A stretch of 64,000 nucleotides of DNA from Algoriphagus resistens. Lineage in GTDB: Bacteria > Bacteroidota > Bacteroidia > Cytophagales > Cyclobacteriaceae. Position 1 is the stretch's first letter. Each line of letters opens with the position of its first letter. Positions 27,593-35,284 of this stretch are shown here, in pieces. Position numbers and translations under genes: made by a program. The stretch lies in the NCBI RefSeq assembly GCF_001442615.1, contig NZ_LMXN01000006.1:186001-250000 (forward strand), given 5' to 3'. A model generated the notes under the pieces. It had not been told where the DNA came from. It was given only the letters and a program-made list of their open reading frames with translations, and made no database searches.

Positions 27593-28207
27593 CTACTTCT
27601 TTTCATATTGCCAGAATCTTCTTTTTCCTTCTCCGATCCATTCCATTGATTGAGCAATCCTTTTTTGACGGGTTGCCTCGGTTTTAGCATCCATAATCCA
27701 AACCAAATATTCTTTTCGGAATGCATCAGTTTGGGTTTCCCAAATGGCTTTCACCGCATCATTTTTGCTAAGAGATTCTTCAAAATAGACTGGGGTTTCC
27801 AAAATTTTTACCTTTCCGACTGCGGGCTTGGGGTGTTTAATCCCCTGCTCATTCAGAGCCATGGCCTCTTGGATAAGCGAAACTAAAATTTCAGAAGAAG
27901 GTAAGTCTGCAAGGGATTTCAGCTTATCCATATAGCCGAATTTTTTTCCTGCTTTGACACTTTTTACTATTTCGGTGTCTTTCATAAACGCTGCTTTGTA
28001 TAAGCTGAAAGAGCAATGATTTTTAAAACCACCCAGCATACAGATGTAATCTCCCTCGTAGGTATAATGTGGTGTCCCCCATTTGATATCTTCTTCCACA
28101 GTGGGACAGGTTTGGTGAATAATTTGTCGCAAATGGTTTAAGATTGCCTTGGCAAAACCTTCTGATTTCGCAATGTATTCATCTACTTTCGAATTGAATT
28201 GACTCAT
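27593..28207 (-). CDS. DUF1801/YdeI-OmdA domain protein
   Basis: 204 aa: an N-terminal DUF1801 (YdhG-like) module with VEEDIKWGTPHYTYEGDYICMLGGFKNHCSFSLYK, and a C-terminal bacteriocin-protection (YdeI/OmdA) segment with FRKEYLVWIMDAKTEATRQKRIAQSMEWIGEGKRR. Both are small cytoplasmic folds of uncertain role. Complete, monocistronic. Confidence 0.88.
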   Translation of the reverse strand: MSQFNSKVDEYIAKSEGFAKAILNHLRQIIHQTCPTVEEDIKWGTPHYTYEGDYICMLGGFKNHCSFSLYKAAFMKDTEIVKSVKAGKKFGYMDKLKSLADLPSSEILVSLIQEAMALNEQGIKHPKPAVGKVKILETPVYFEESLSKNDAVKAIWETQTDAFRKEYLVWIMDAKTEATRQKRIAQSMEWIGEGKRRFWQYEKK

Positions 28208-28670
28208 AAAACTAGAGTATTAAGTGTGTAAAATATTCTGGCTAATTTTCAAACTTTGTCTTTATTTGGAGAATCAGGATTCTGGCAACCAGTTGATTAG
28301 TAGATTCAATTTTCAGATCTATTGCTAAACCCTGTTTTTTCTTATTTGAAGGTTTTTTGTTTCCGGAAAAATTCAATTAAAGCGTAGTAAGTGTTTCCGG
28401 TTAGCTCTAGTGTTTGAATTACCTCCCAATAAGTCCCAACAGTAAATACCACTTCATGCTAACTTGGACTAGGTTTTGAAACTCTTCAAAAGTTCAAAAT
28501 CAAACGTTAACTCCTTAAAGAATTCATCGGTTCTGCCAGGAATCTATTTTGAAAGAATGAAGGAACTAACAGCTGCCAAGTTTAGCATTATTAACTGGTT
28601 GATGTTAAAACAAAGGTCTAATCCCGAAGTGTACTAAACATTTACATATGTTGAGAAAAAGCAAAAAAAA
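28208..28670. other. gene-free stretch
   Basis: About 460 bases, AT-rich, no frame, RNA gene or repeat recognised. It separates two minus-strand genes. Confidence 0.4.
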
Positions 28671-29249
28671 TTATTTGGTGGCCAAAAACACTCTGCTCAA
28701 CTGCGTAGGTGTGATCCCTAAATAGGACGCGATGTGATGCTTTTTTAAACGTTTGACCAAATCCGGATATTTTTTCAGAAAGTCATCATACCGTTTTGCC
28801 GATGTTTTGGTTCTAAAGCTAATCTCCAAAGGTTCCTTCTCAATTATCCAATGAAGATCGTTGTAGGTTATATAGAAAAGTGCGAGGTCAGGAAAGTCAT
28901 TAAATAGTGACCTAAACTCAAAGAAATCATATTCCAACACAGTAGTATCTTCAATGGCAGTGATGTAAAACACACTGGGTTTACCTGCCAACATCGCTCC
29001 TAAAGAAGCCACCATTCTTTGTTCGGGAAAAAAATATTTTATTATCTCATCACCCTGTTCAGTGATGTAATTTTGTGAAAGGAGCCCTTTAACCACGAAT
29101 GAAACTTTCTTGGGATGCTGGCCTATTTCTATAAGGTTCTCGTGTTTTTTGTACTTTCTTTCATGCAACAGCCGCTTCCAGGCAATTTCAGCTTGTTCAG
29201 ATATAGGGTAATAAGTTCTTATTTTGTTAAAAAAAAGGTCACTATCCAT
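28671..29249 (-). CDS. Crp/Fnr-family transcriptional regulator
   Basis: 192 aa: an N-terminal cyclic-nucleotide-binding beta-roll (EIGQHPKKVSFVVKGLLSQNYITEQGDEIIKYFFPEQ) and a C-terminal winged helix truncated to the usual short Bacteroidetes form (HHIASYLGITPTQLSRV). The phosphate-binding cassette residues for cAMP are not conserved, so cAMP is unlikely to be the ligand. It stands alone. Confidence 0.9.
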   Translation of the reverse strand: MDSDLFFNKIRTYYPISEQAEIAWKRLLHERKYKKHENLIEIGQHPKKVSFVVKGLLSQNYITEQGDEIIKYFFPEQRMVASLGAMLAGKPSVFYITAIEDTTVLEYDFFEFRSLFNDFPDLALFYITYNDLHWIIEKEPLEISFRTKTSAKRYDDFLKKYPDLVKRLKKHHIASYLGITPTQLSRVFLATK

Positions 29250-29253
29250 TCCT

Positions 29254-29261
29254 CAAATTTA
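29254..29261 (-). promoter_or_regulatory. -7 box of the Crp/Fnr gene
   Basis: Minus-strand TAAATTTG matches TAnnTTTG and ends only 4 bases before the ATG, which would place the transcript start at or inside the start codon. No -33 box at the standard spacing is seen. Confidence 0.4.
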
Positions 29262-29467
29262 GGCAGTTAGGGTTAATCTACTGGATCAGATGACAATTTT
29301 CTTATCTTAATGTTCATGGCAATGATTAGCCAATGAACCTTAGATGAGGATTATTTATTTTATCCCCATTTTCTGAGATACAGTTCTTTCCCTTTTTCTA
29401 ATAGCTATTGGTTTTAAAACAAATTGTATGGATTGTTTATTTCAGTATTTAAAAAAATATTAACTAG

Positions 29468-29743
29468 TTATTTACCATTTGCATGCCCTCTGGTGAACGC
29501 ATCCAATTCATTTTTCCAATTTTTATATGCTGTATTCATACAATGACCGCAGGGGCGAAAACCATTTTCTATGGCTTCATTTTCTGTTGAGAAGAAAATT
29601 CGATTTTCTCGTTTCATTCGTTTGCCAGATTTGCAATTGAGCAGACCGTAAATTTTAAGTTTTTTATTTCCTCCAAAACGGATACTTTGATGCTTAATTT
29701 TAGCTCGTAACTCTTTATCCGAACACTCCTTATGCTTTATCAT
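29468..29743 (-). CDS. orphan Ada-type zinc-binding domain protein
   Basis: 91 aa: KIYGLLNCKSGKRMKRENRIFFSTENEAIENGFRPCGHC is the N-terminal Ada metal-binding (methylphosphotriester repair) fold, with four Cys-type ligands partly preserved (NCKSGK and PCGHC). No methyltransferase or AraC domain is attached. It starts 7 bases downstream of a truncated 2OG-Fe(II) oxygenase; such oxygenases are found beside ada/alkB-type alkylation repair genes. Possibly DNA-methyl-damage sensing. Confidence 0.75.
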   Translation of the reverse strand: MIKHKECSDKELRAKIKHQSIRFGGNKKLKIYGLLNCKSGKRMKRENRIFFSTENEAIENGFRPCGHCMNTAYKNWKNELDAFTRGHANGK

Positions 29744-29750
29744 TGCTAAC

Positions 29751-30074
29751 TTACCGCATCATGAAAATTATGCCTAGGGTATAACGTTCCCCAGATTTTA
29801 CTTCGCTAACTCCATGCTTCATATTCACACGGTAATATCCTTGTTTTCCTTTTTTAGGTTTGAAATTGGTCGTGAAAATAAGTACGTCTCCCTTTTTTGG
29901 TGTTAAAACTATAGCTTTGGATTGTGCTCTTGGAATTTTTTGGGTCAGCACAAATTCCCCACCCATAAAGTCTTGATCGGGTTCATTAAGAAATATAACA
30001 AGTTGAATGGGGAAATAAACATCTCCATACAAGTCCTGATGTAACGTAAGGGTTAGAACCAAATTCTTAAAACA
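29751..30074 (-). pseudogene. 2OG-Fe(II) oxygenase, C-terminal half only
   Basis: Reads LHQDLYGDVYFPIQLVIFLNEP (HxD iron ligands in HQD), GGEFVLTQKIPRAQSKAIVLTPKKGD, YRVNMKHGVSEV (distal His) and RYTLGIIF (2OG-binding Arg). The N-terminal half of the family (about 100 residues) is absent; the sequence upstream is repeat R1 copy C. The only possible start is TTG at 30062. It is truncated by the repeat or a deletion and probably inactive. Together with the Ada-domain gene it looks like a wrecked alkylation-repair pair. Confidence 0.8.
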
Positions 30075-30079
30075 ATACT

Positions 30080-30176
30080 TTCAACCTATCTTGTTAGTCT
30101 CCAAATCTCCCATAAAACGTTCCAATGTCCATAAATCTTCTTTTAAATGGTTCGAAAAAACTTTGTTAGCGCCCAC
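30080..30176 (-). repeat. R1 repeat, partial copy C
   Basis: Matches the middle of R1 copies A (32821-33153) and B (34886-35218). On the minus strand it reads VFSNHLKEDLWTLERFM and ends DLETNKIG followed by stop, the same module and stop position as in A and B, with several silent third-position differences. Confidence 0.75.
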
Positions 30177-30179
30177 AAG

Positions 30180-30212
30180 CGCCTCTGGCAGCAAGCCAGG
30201 GGCGTTTTTCTT
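30180..30212 (+). terminator. Rho-independent terminator
   Basis: CGCCTCTGGC (30180-30189) pairs with GCCAGGGGCG (30195-30204) around AGCAA, followed by TTTTTCTTTTTTT. It is strong on the plus strand, but no intact plus-strand gene precedes it, so it probably belongs to a lost gene. Confidence 0.75.
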
Positions 30213-30385
30213 TTTTTACTCCCTATCAGAAGGCCCAACAACAACAGGGTTTTCGGTTTGATTTTACTTAGGTTAAACCGGCTGGACGAATCTGCAATTT
30301 ATTTCTATGCCTGTCTCGTATTCGAACCATCTCTTAAATAAAATTTCTCGGAATTCCTTAATGACAAACAAGAACTTATAGGGGG

Positions 30386-30897
30386 CAGGGCAAGAAATCA
30401 TGCTTTTCCCCTGCAACATCTCGAAAGTGCAATAGACAATCTTGATTTACAGCCGCTGAAGAAAATGATCGGTAACGCACGTGTTGTTGCATAAGGCGAA
30501 CCCGCTCATGGCTTTCATGAGCCAATTGCATTCAGGAACAGGTTGTTTCGATTTTTAGTGGAAAATTGTGGGTTTACTACTATTGTGATTGAAGCCGGCT
30601 CGCCGAGTCTCGCCTTTCCGCTGATTTTGTAACTGACGGCGTTGGCACCGCAGAAGCTGCAGCAGCTAAGTTAACCATCGGTAGCCTTTCCCTGAAAATA
30701 TTAAACTCCTGAAATGGATGAGACGATATAATGCAGACCCCGCACATAAGTTTAAAGTCAAGTTCTATGGTATGGATATGCAGATCAGAGATCTCCCTGG
30801 AAATACTACCCCATCACTTGCCGCGTTGGATGAGGCCCTGACTTATTTAAACCATGTTAATACTGCTTTGGCGAACCAGGCAATTGTAGCTAGTATT
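30386..30897 (+). pseudogene. erythromycin esterase family gene, degraded
   Basis: Plus-strand fragments in three frames: ARNHAFPLQHLESAIDNLDLQPLKKMIGNARVVA, a TAA, GEPAHGFHEPIAFRNRLFRFLVEN, TTIVIEAG, a one-base loss, AESRLSADFVTDGVGTAEAA, another shift, KWMRRYNADPAHKFKVKFYGMDMQ, SLAALDEALTYLNHV. This is the N-terminal half of an Ere-type esterase (GExxHG histidine region, FYGxDMQ). It stops at about 30890 in a junction with the convergent outer-membrane protein fragment. At least three lesions plus truncation. Confidence 0.8.
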
Positions 30898-31059
30898 AAG
30901 GTTAACATCACCCAATTTTTCAGTTGAAAAATTTACATTAGGGCGAAACTCAAAACTCCAGCGATCTTGCGCAAGGGTGATTTGTGACGTGCACACCATA
31001 ACAATAGCCATCAGCATTGCAGCCTTTGCTTTTCCATAAAAATTATTTTTTGCTTTCAT
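30889..31059 (-). pseudogene. outer-membrane beta-barrel protein, N-terminal fragment
   Basis: MKAKNNFYGKAKAAMLMAIVMVCTSQITLAQ is a signal peptide, followed by DRWSFEFRPNVNFSTEKLGDVNLNT, the opening strand of an OmpW/beta-barrel-type protein. Sequence similarity to the family then ends and the frame runs into the antisense of the erythromycin esterase relic. Only about 57 residues remain. Confidence 0.7.
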
Positions 31060-31229
31060 TTTGCTTTGTTTTTTGATTACATCGATAATTAGTGAGGTAA
31101 AAGTGGATGTATCATTTCAAACATTTATAACATTGGTCTTGTATTTCTATGGATTTTATCATAGCTGATTTAGTTTAATCTGTGTTCCTTTTTGAGAAAG
31201 GCAGCTCAACTTGTTTATTCTTGTACGTA

Positions 31230-31587
31230 CTGCAAATATTGAAAGAACGGCAAACGCAGCAAAGAAGAAAAAGCTTTGGAGGCAGGCCCGCCTTCAAAAA
31301 GCTGAAAAACAAACACAATGCGGGTAAGTCCAATATCAATGAGTTAGAACACCGGGGCTTGGACCGTTGTCCGGACAGGAACCGCAAGAATTTTGACCGC
31401 TACATCGGTCTTGCCGTTACCGCCTACAAACCTGCATAAAATCGGTAGGCAGCCTAAAAAAGAACCCCAAACAGGGCAATTCACAGGACAGGTACATCCA
31501 ATCCATCCTAAAATGCCTGTTTTTGAAATTAAAACAAGCAAACGGCCCCCACTTTGGAAAACAACTCAATATCTCAATATCCATTAA
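31230..31587 (+). pseudogene. transposase C-terminal remnant (ISNCY-like)
   Basis: GGRPAFKKLKNKHNAGKSNINELEHRGLDRCPDRNRKNFDRYIGLAVTAYK resembles the C-terminal end of DDE transposases that read SAINxLExxGLDRCPDxG. A one-base shift near 31430 moves the continuation NLHKIGRQPKKEPQ into another frame. The N-terminal two thirds of the gene is gone. The IS family assignment is tentative. Confidence 0.65.
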
Positions 31588-31717
31588 AATACTAGACCAT
31601 AAAAAGTAAATTAAATATTAGAATAATTATATACCCAGAAAAGCTAAGGTGTTTTCTTAGAGGCACTAATTAATACTGATCTATAAATATGTAGGCAGTT
31701 ACAAAATAAAAACCGGA

Positions 31718-32056
31718 TTATGCACCTTTTAAATTTCGAATTTCATCAGCTAAAACAGGGATGTTCTTTTGAATTATTCCCCACAACATTTCAGATTCAA
31801 CCGAGTCATAAGCATGTGCAATAATATTTCTTAATCCAATAATATTTTTAGAAGCTGTAATTTTGATGTTAGGATTGACCTCAATCATTTTCCGTATCGC
31901 TTCTCCGATAATTTCTAAATCCCGTTCAACTGCCCGCTGCAAAATGATATCTTTAGAAAAATTGTTAAAGTTGTTTTGCGTTTTCTGCTTAATAAATTCG
32001 ATCTCCTCAATAACACTTTCAATATCTAAAATGTATTTGAGTAGTTTAGGCTGCAT
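31718..32056 (-). CDS. hepT: HepT-like HEPN toxin (DUF86)
   Basis: 112-aa all-helical HEPN-domain RNase toxin. The active-site motif Rx4HxY is complete: Arg76, His81, Tyr83 in RNIIAHAY. The Tyr is the residue modified by MntA in characterised pairs. It overlaps the mntA-like gene by 11 bases, the standard toxin-antitoxin arrangement, and is second in the unit. In known systems the toxin cleaves RNA and is silenced by serial AMPylation. Confidence 0.92.
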   Translation of the reverse strand: MQPKLLKYILDIESVIEEIEFIKQKTQNNFNNFSKDIILQRAVERDLEIIGEAIRKMIEVNPNIKITASKNIIGLRNIIAHAYDSVESEMLWGIIQKNIPVLADEIRNLKGA

Positions 32057-32354
32057 ACAAATCCACTTTTGACTGATAGACCTCTTTTTTTAGAACTGGG
32101 TTCTTAAGTGATTTGTTAGACACAAGATCTACTTTTCTATTTAAAATATCTTGAAGCTGATCTAACAACGAAAAGTAGTTGTCGGCATATTCCAAAACAT
32201 CAATATCATCAGAAAACTTAACAAGCAGATCGATATCGCTGTCTTCATGCATGGCATTTTTTGCAGCTGATCCAAATAAAGAAATAGCCTCAACGTGGTG
32301 TTGCTTACACGCTGTTATTATTTCATCAAGTTTATTTTGGATCAATTCAATCAT
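32046..32354 (-). CDS. mntA: MntA-like minimal nucleotidyltransferase antitoxin
   Basis: 102 aa with the nucleotidyltransferase motif GS-x10-DxD: Gly28-Ser29 and Asp40-Ile-Asp42 in SLFGSAAKNAMHEDSDIDLL. Known homologues AMPylate the HepT tyrosine to neutralise it. It overlaps hepT by 11 bases. The minus-strand -7 box TATCTTTG ends 5 bases before the ATG. Confidence 0.92.
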   Translation of the reverse strand: MIELIQNKLDEIITACKQHHVEAISLFGSAAKNAMHEDSDIDLLVKFSDDIDVLEYADNYFSLLDQLQDILNRKVDLVSNKSLKNPVLKKEVYQSKVDLYAA

Positions 32355-32359
32355 AATTC

Positions 32360-32367
32360 CAAAGATA
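32360..32367 (-). promoter_or_regulatory. -7 box of the mntA-hepT operon
   Basis: Minus-strand TATCTTTG is an exact TAnnTTTG match, 5 bases from the mntA ATG, implying a leaderless or nearly leaderless message. No -33 TTTG at the usual 19-20 spacing. Confidence 0.55.
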
Positions 32368-32400
32368 AATGAAATTTCGAATAATCCCCCTGCCCTGCTT

Positions 32401-32484
32401 AATGGTGTACAATCTGGTCAGGTAAAGGAATTGCACCCTCCCCTTCCCACAGACCGCGCGTGAGACTCTCACCTCATACGGCTC
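32401..32484 (-). ncRNA. group II intron domains V and VI (3' end remnant)
   Basis: On the minus strand, 32484-32451 reads GAGCCGTATGAGG then TGAGAGTCTCACGCGCGG: a domain V hairpin with the AGC catalytic triad, a GAGA tetraloop-type tip and the expected 34-base length. Domain VI follows (about 32450-32403) with the branch-site-like CCTTTACCTGACC. It lies directly downstream of the intron-encoded protein's C-terminus, the correct order for an intron 3' end. Confidence 0.8.
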
Positions 32485-32518
32485 TTCATGTTTGTAAATC
32501 GCTTGGCACAAAAAACAC

Positions 32519-32668
32519 CTAAGGTTGAACCAATTTCCAATGCTCGAATAAGTTCGGGGAGGTTTTATACTGTTGCTTCAGCCATCTGACAGAGCCCATT
32601 TTGTACAACCCCTTCTCCCATTTTACCCATTTAAGCAGACGATGATTGAGTTGATTCCATACTTCACG
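32519..32668 (-). pseudogene. group II intron reverse transcriptase/maturase, C-terminal fragment
   Basis: The minus strand reads SMREVWNQLNHRLLKWVKWEKGLYKMGSVRWLKQQYKTSPNLFEHWKLVQP then TAG. The HRLLKWxKWEKG and SPNLFxHWxLVxP segments are typical of the end of group II intron-encoded proteins. An in-frame TAG precedes it, and the RT and most of the X domain are absent. Domain V begins 34 bases past the stop. Confidence 0.75.
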
Positions 32669-32820
32669 CATAGACTATCCCCGCAGCTTGTGGCAGCAGT
32701 TCAGCAGTTAATTGGATTGAGATGTTTGGCAATTTCCGGTAACGTCCTTCGCCATTTGTGGATTGCCAATCCCCTAAATCTTTCTCAAAATGGTTCTGGT
32801 AGTCTCTAGCCGGCTCCATC

Positions 32821-33153
32821 TGATGAGACAAATCACTAAAGGCATCGAAACTAATCCTCTGGGACAGCAAAATTTATTATGATTAATCATAAAAAGCCAG
32901 TCATATTGGGTTGGTAAAAACACACCTGAAACAGAAGTTTTAGAGGAATTTCAACTTATTTTATTAGTTTCCGAATCGTCCATAAAACGTAGCAATACCC
33001 ATATATCCTCTTTTAAATGGTTCGAAAAGACTCTTTTTGCGTCCAAAATCCAAGCATTAACCCGGATTATCTAAAGTCTTATTTCTGAATCCAGTTTCAA
33101 AACTCTTTCAAAATCTTCCATAAATTGGTTCGATATAACTATGGCTTTGCCAG
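32821..33153 (-). repeat. R1 repeat, copy A
   Basis: 333 bases, roughly 87% identical by eye to copy B at 34886-35218, without net length change. Minus-strand open pieces: KAIVISNQFMEDFERVLKLDSEIRL-stop; VNAWILDAKRVFSNHLKEDIWVLLRFMDDSETNKIS-stop; RISFDAFSDLSHQMEPARDYQNHFEKDLGDWQ. The same pieces recur in B, and the second also in C. It appears to be a decayed family of small protein genes. Confidence 0.8.
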
Positions 33154-33167
33154 CTCCACTCCTACTA

Positions 33168-33202
33168 AAAATCCCCTTGAAATAGATAATCAAGGGGATT
33201 TT
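33168..33202. terminator. bidirectional Rho-independent terminator
   Basis: AAAATCCCCTTGA (33168-33180) pairs with TCAAGGGGATTTT (33190-33202). The flanking A and T runs allow use on either strand. It is the first terminator below the minus-strand ATPase gene, about 170 bases past its stop. Confidence 0.8.
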
Positions 33203-33369
33203 CTTAATCATAGTTCATTTTCTCAAGTAAACTTCCCACCTGGTTTTTAAGCAATTTGAGATAATCTTAAGAAACAATTCTGTTTAAAAATTGACTGGGG
33301 TTACGCCTACCCATTTGGGAAGAATTTAGGTATAAAGTGGATGGGTTTTCTGAAACAACAAATTCAACA

Positions 33370-34569
33370 TCAATACAAAAATCCAAAGAGCCAGAGTGGA
33401 ATCTTCTTTGCAGTGCCGTATTCAAGGTCATCGAGTGCAAGAAAGGCGTTCTGTATACCTGCAATCTGTTTCCCACTTTTTCCTTTACCACCTATTTCAA
33501 ACGTATAGCTGCCATCTATCAGGAAGTCCCCGGCTTTTGGATAGGTGACACGGTGACCTGCCCCCGACAATTGTGTATAAAAGAAAGTTTCCCGCAGATT
33601 GCCATCATTGGGTTGACCTTCAGCCAATGCCATTATGAGGCTTGTATTGTGCAAGAGCACCTTTTCAGGCTTATTCATTAGACTCACGCCAAATGCTGCG
33701 CTGCGTAGGTTATGGATCAATTGTGCCTTTTCCAGTAGATCAAGCATTTCCAACAGCCTGTTACGGGAGGTGCCTACCTGATCGGCAAGTCGTGTAATAT
33801 TTGGGGTAAATGGTACAGCTGTGGAAACGATATACAGCAACTTCTTCAGTTTAGCTAGTGTGCTCGATTCTATGGAACGGGCCTCAGGCAAGTCGTAGTC
33901 AATAATCACATTGATCAGCTGATTCAAGCGCATAAGATAATCTTGCTTACCACCTTCCAAGAAAAAGGGATAGGCCCCCATTGTTAAATAGTCCCTGAAT
34001 GATTTCAACGGCGATTCCAGCTTCCTTTTCAATTCATCTACGATCTGCGTATGATGTTCAAGGACATCCGTCAATGTAAATGACGGCAATACCAATCGAT
34101 CTTTCAGTGCGATAAATTCGCGCAGCGATAATTCTGGCAGGTAATAGCGTAACATCCTTCGGCTTAAATCGGCTTCTGAACGCTGTAAAGCTAAAATAGA
34201 CGACCCGGAGACCACCAACTGAAGCTGCGGCTTGAAATCATACAGGTTCTTCACTTCTCTTTGCCAGTCTGCATACTTATGTACCTCATCCAAAAACAAA
34301 TGCCTGCCACCATGATGATAAAATTGTTCGGCAACATCGATCAACGTATGCTGCGTGAAATACAAATCGTCTACGGATAGGTAAAGCGTTTTATCCAACG
34401 GCAAGTTTGACTTAATATGCTGCAACATCAGAGTAGATTTGCCCGTCCCGCGTGCTCCTTCTATGCATACTGCCTGCGCCTTCCAGTTAATGTGTTCGGC
34501 GAGTCCTCGTACAAACCTTGTTTTTACACCCCCTATAAGCTCCCTATATTTAGTAACTAATACTTCCAT
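33370..34569 (-). CDS. AAA ATPase with DUF4143 (AAA_14) domain
   Basis: 399 aa. Walker A is EGARGTGKST (Gly38-Thr46), Walker B is HLFLDEVHKY (about residues 90-98), sensor VVSGSSILAL follows, and LSRRMLRYYLPELSLREF is characteristic of this STAND-like family. The C-terminal DUF4143 region (about 200-399) includes a winged-helix-like SRNRLLEMLDLLEKAQL and a terminal nuclease-like fold ending KIPLWLFGFLY. It looks complete. Members are scattered among mobile islands; the role is unknown, with conflict or addiction functions often suspected. It lies under a promoter overlapped by a perfect palindrome. Confidence 0.92.
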   Translation of the reverse strand: MEVLVTKYRELIGGVKTRFVRGLAEHINWKAQAVCIEGARGTGKSTLMLQHIKSNLPLDKTLYLSVDDLYFTQHTLIDVAEQFYHHGGRHLFLDEVHKYADWQREVKNLYDFKPQLQLVVSGSSILALQRSEADLSRRMLRYYLPELSLREFIALKDRLVLPSFTLTDVLEHHTQIVDELKRKLESPLKSFRDYLTMGAYPFFLEGGKQDYLMRLNQLINVIIDYDLPEARSIESSTLAKLKKLLYIVSTAVPFTPNITRLADQVGTSRNRLLEMLDLLEKAQLIHNLRSAAFGVSLMNKPEKVLLHNTSLIMALAEGQPNDGNLRETFFYTQLSGAGHRVTYPKAGDFLIDGSYTFEIGGKGKSGKQIAGIQNAFLALDDLEYGTAKKIPLWLFGFLY

Positions 34570-34577
34570 CGTATCAG

Positions 34578-34625
34578 CAAAGATACTAAAAATATTAATA
34601 AACGTATCGTATGCGATACGTTTAT
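34578..34625 (-). promoter_or_regulatory. promoter and palindromic operator of the AAA ATPase gene
   Basis: Minus-strand -7 box TATCTTTG occupies 34578-34585, eight bases from the ATG. The -33 position falls inside a perfect 12-bp palindrome, ATAAACGTATCG / CGATACGTTTAT (34598-34625, loop TATG). A related GTATC...GATAC pair spans the -7 box (34571-34586). A DNA-binding protein recognising CGTATCG would directly compete with or assist RNA polymerase here. Confidence 0.7.
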
Positions 34626-34818
34626 ATCAAAAAAACATATCACACCATGTACGATAGAAGGGAGAACAGGTCTCTTACTAAGCACTGAAAACACAAATAA
34701 TCATGAAATTCTGACTGACATGAGTATGAAAATCTGATTAAAAAAACGGAAAAAAGGGAAAGCTACAATTACTCATTAAAATGCCCCACTCTCCTTTAAA
34801 AATAAATTACCTCCCCAT
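34626..34818. other. gene-free stretch between ATPase promoter and R1 copy B
   Basis: AT-rich with no gene seen. It adjoins the open minus-strand piece of R1-B ending at 34819. Confidence 0.4.
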
Positions 34819-35218
34819 CTAAATACAAGCTAAAAGTGGAATATCCTCAACCAAATGGTTCGACTTCACTCCCACCAACTCCAGTTGATGAGACAAATCA
34901 CTCAAGGAATCGAAACTAATCCTCTAGGAGAGGAAATTTATTCTGATGATTCATAAAAAGCTAGTCAAATTGAGTTGGTAAAAATACACCTGACACAGAA
35001 GTTTTATGGGCGTTTTAACCTATTTTATTAGTCTCCAAATCATCAATGATACGTAGCAATACCCATATATCCTCTTTTAAATGGTTCGAAAAGACTCTTC
35101 CTTCGTCCATAATACAAGCGTTAACAAGGATTATCGAAGGTCTTTATTTCTGAATCCAACTTCAAAATCCTTTCAAAATCTTCCATAAATTGGTTCGATA
35201 TAACTAGGGCTTTGCCAA
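34819..35218 (-). repeat. R1 repeat, copy B with downstream extension
   Basis: The 333-base core (34886-35218) matches copy A. Minus-strand pieces: KALVISNQFMEDFERILKLDSEIKTFDNPC-stop; VNACIMDEGRVFSNHLKEDIWVLLRIIDDLETNKIG-stop; RISFDSLSDLSHQLELVGVKSNHLVEDIPLLACI-stop at 34819. SNHLKED, SNHLVED and SNQFMED are variants of one module, so the repeat itself is internally repetitive at protein level. Confidence 0.75.
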
Positions 35219-35284
35219 CCAAACCAGTTTCAAGGGAAATCAAAAGCTTGTAAACCAGTAGATTTAATCGATCAGTGTGAGCGC

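Noticed and set aside
13198..30062. Integron cassette array
   Set aside because: The run of small same-strand genes is suggestive, but no integrase gene and no repeated attC-like structures with paired GTT/AAC ends are seen between the genes.
30290..30345. tRNA-like T-arm (GGTTCGAATAC on the minus strand)
   Set aside because: No matching acceptor, D or anticodon arms can be folded around it.
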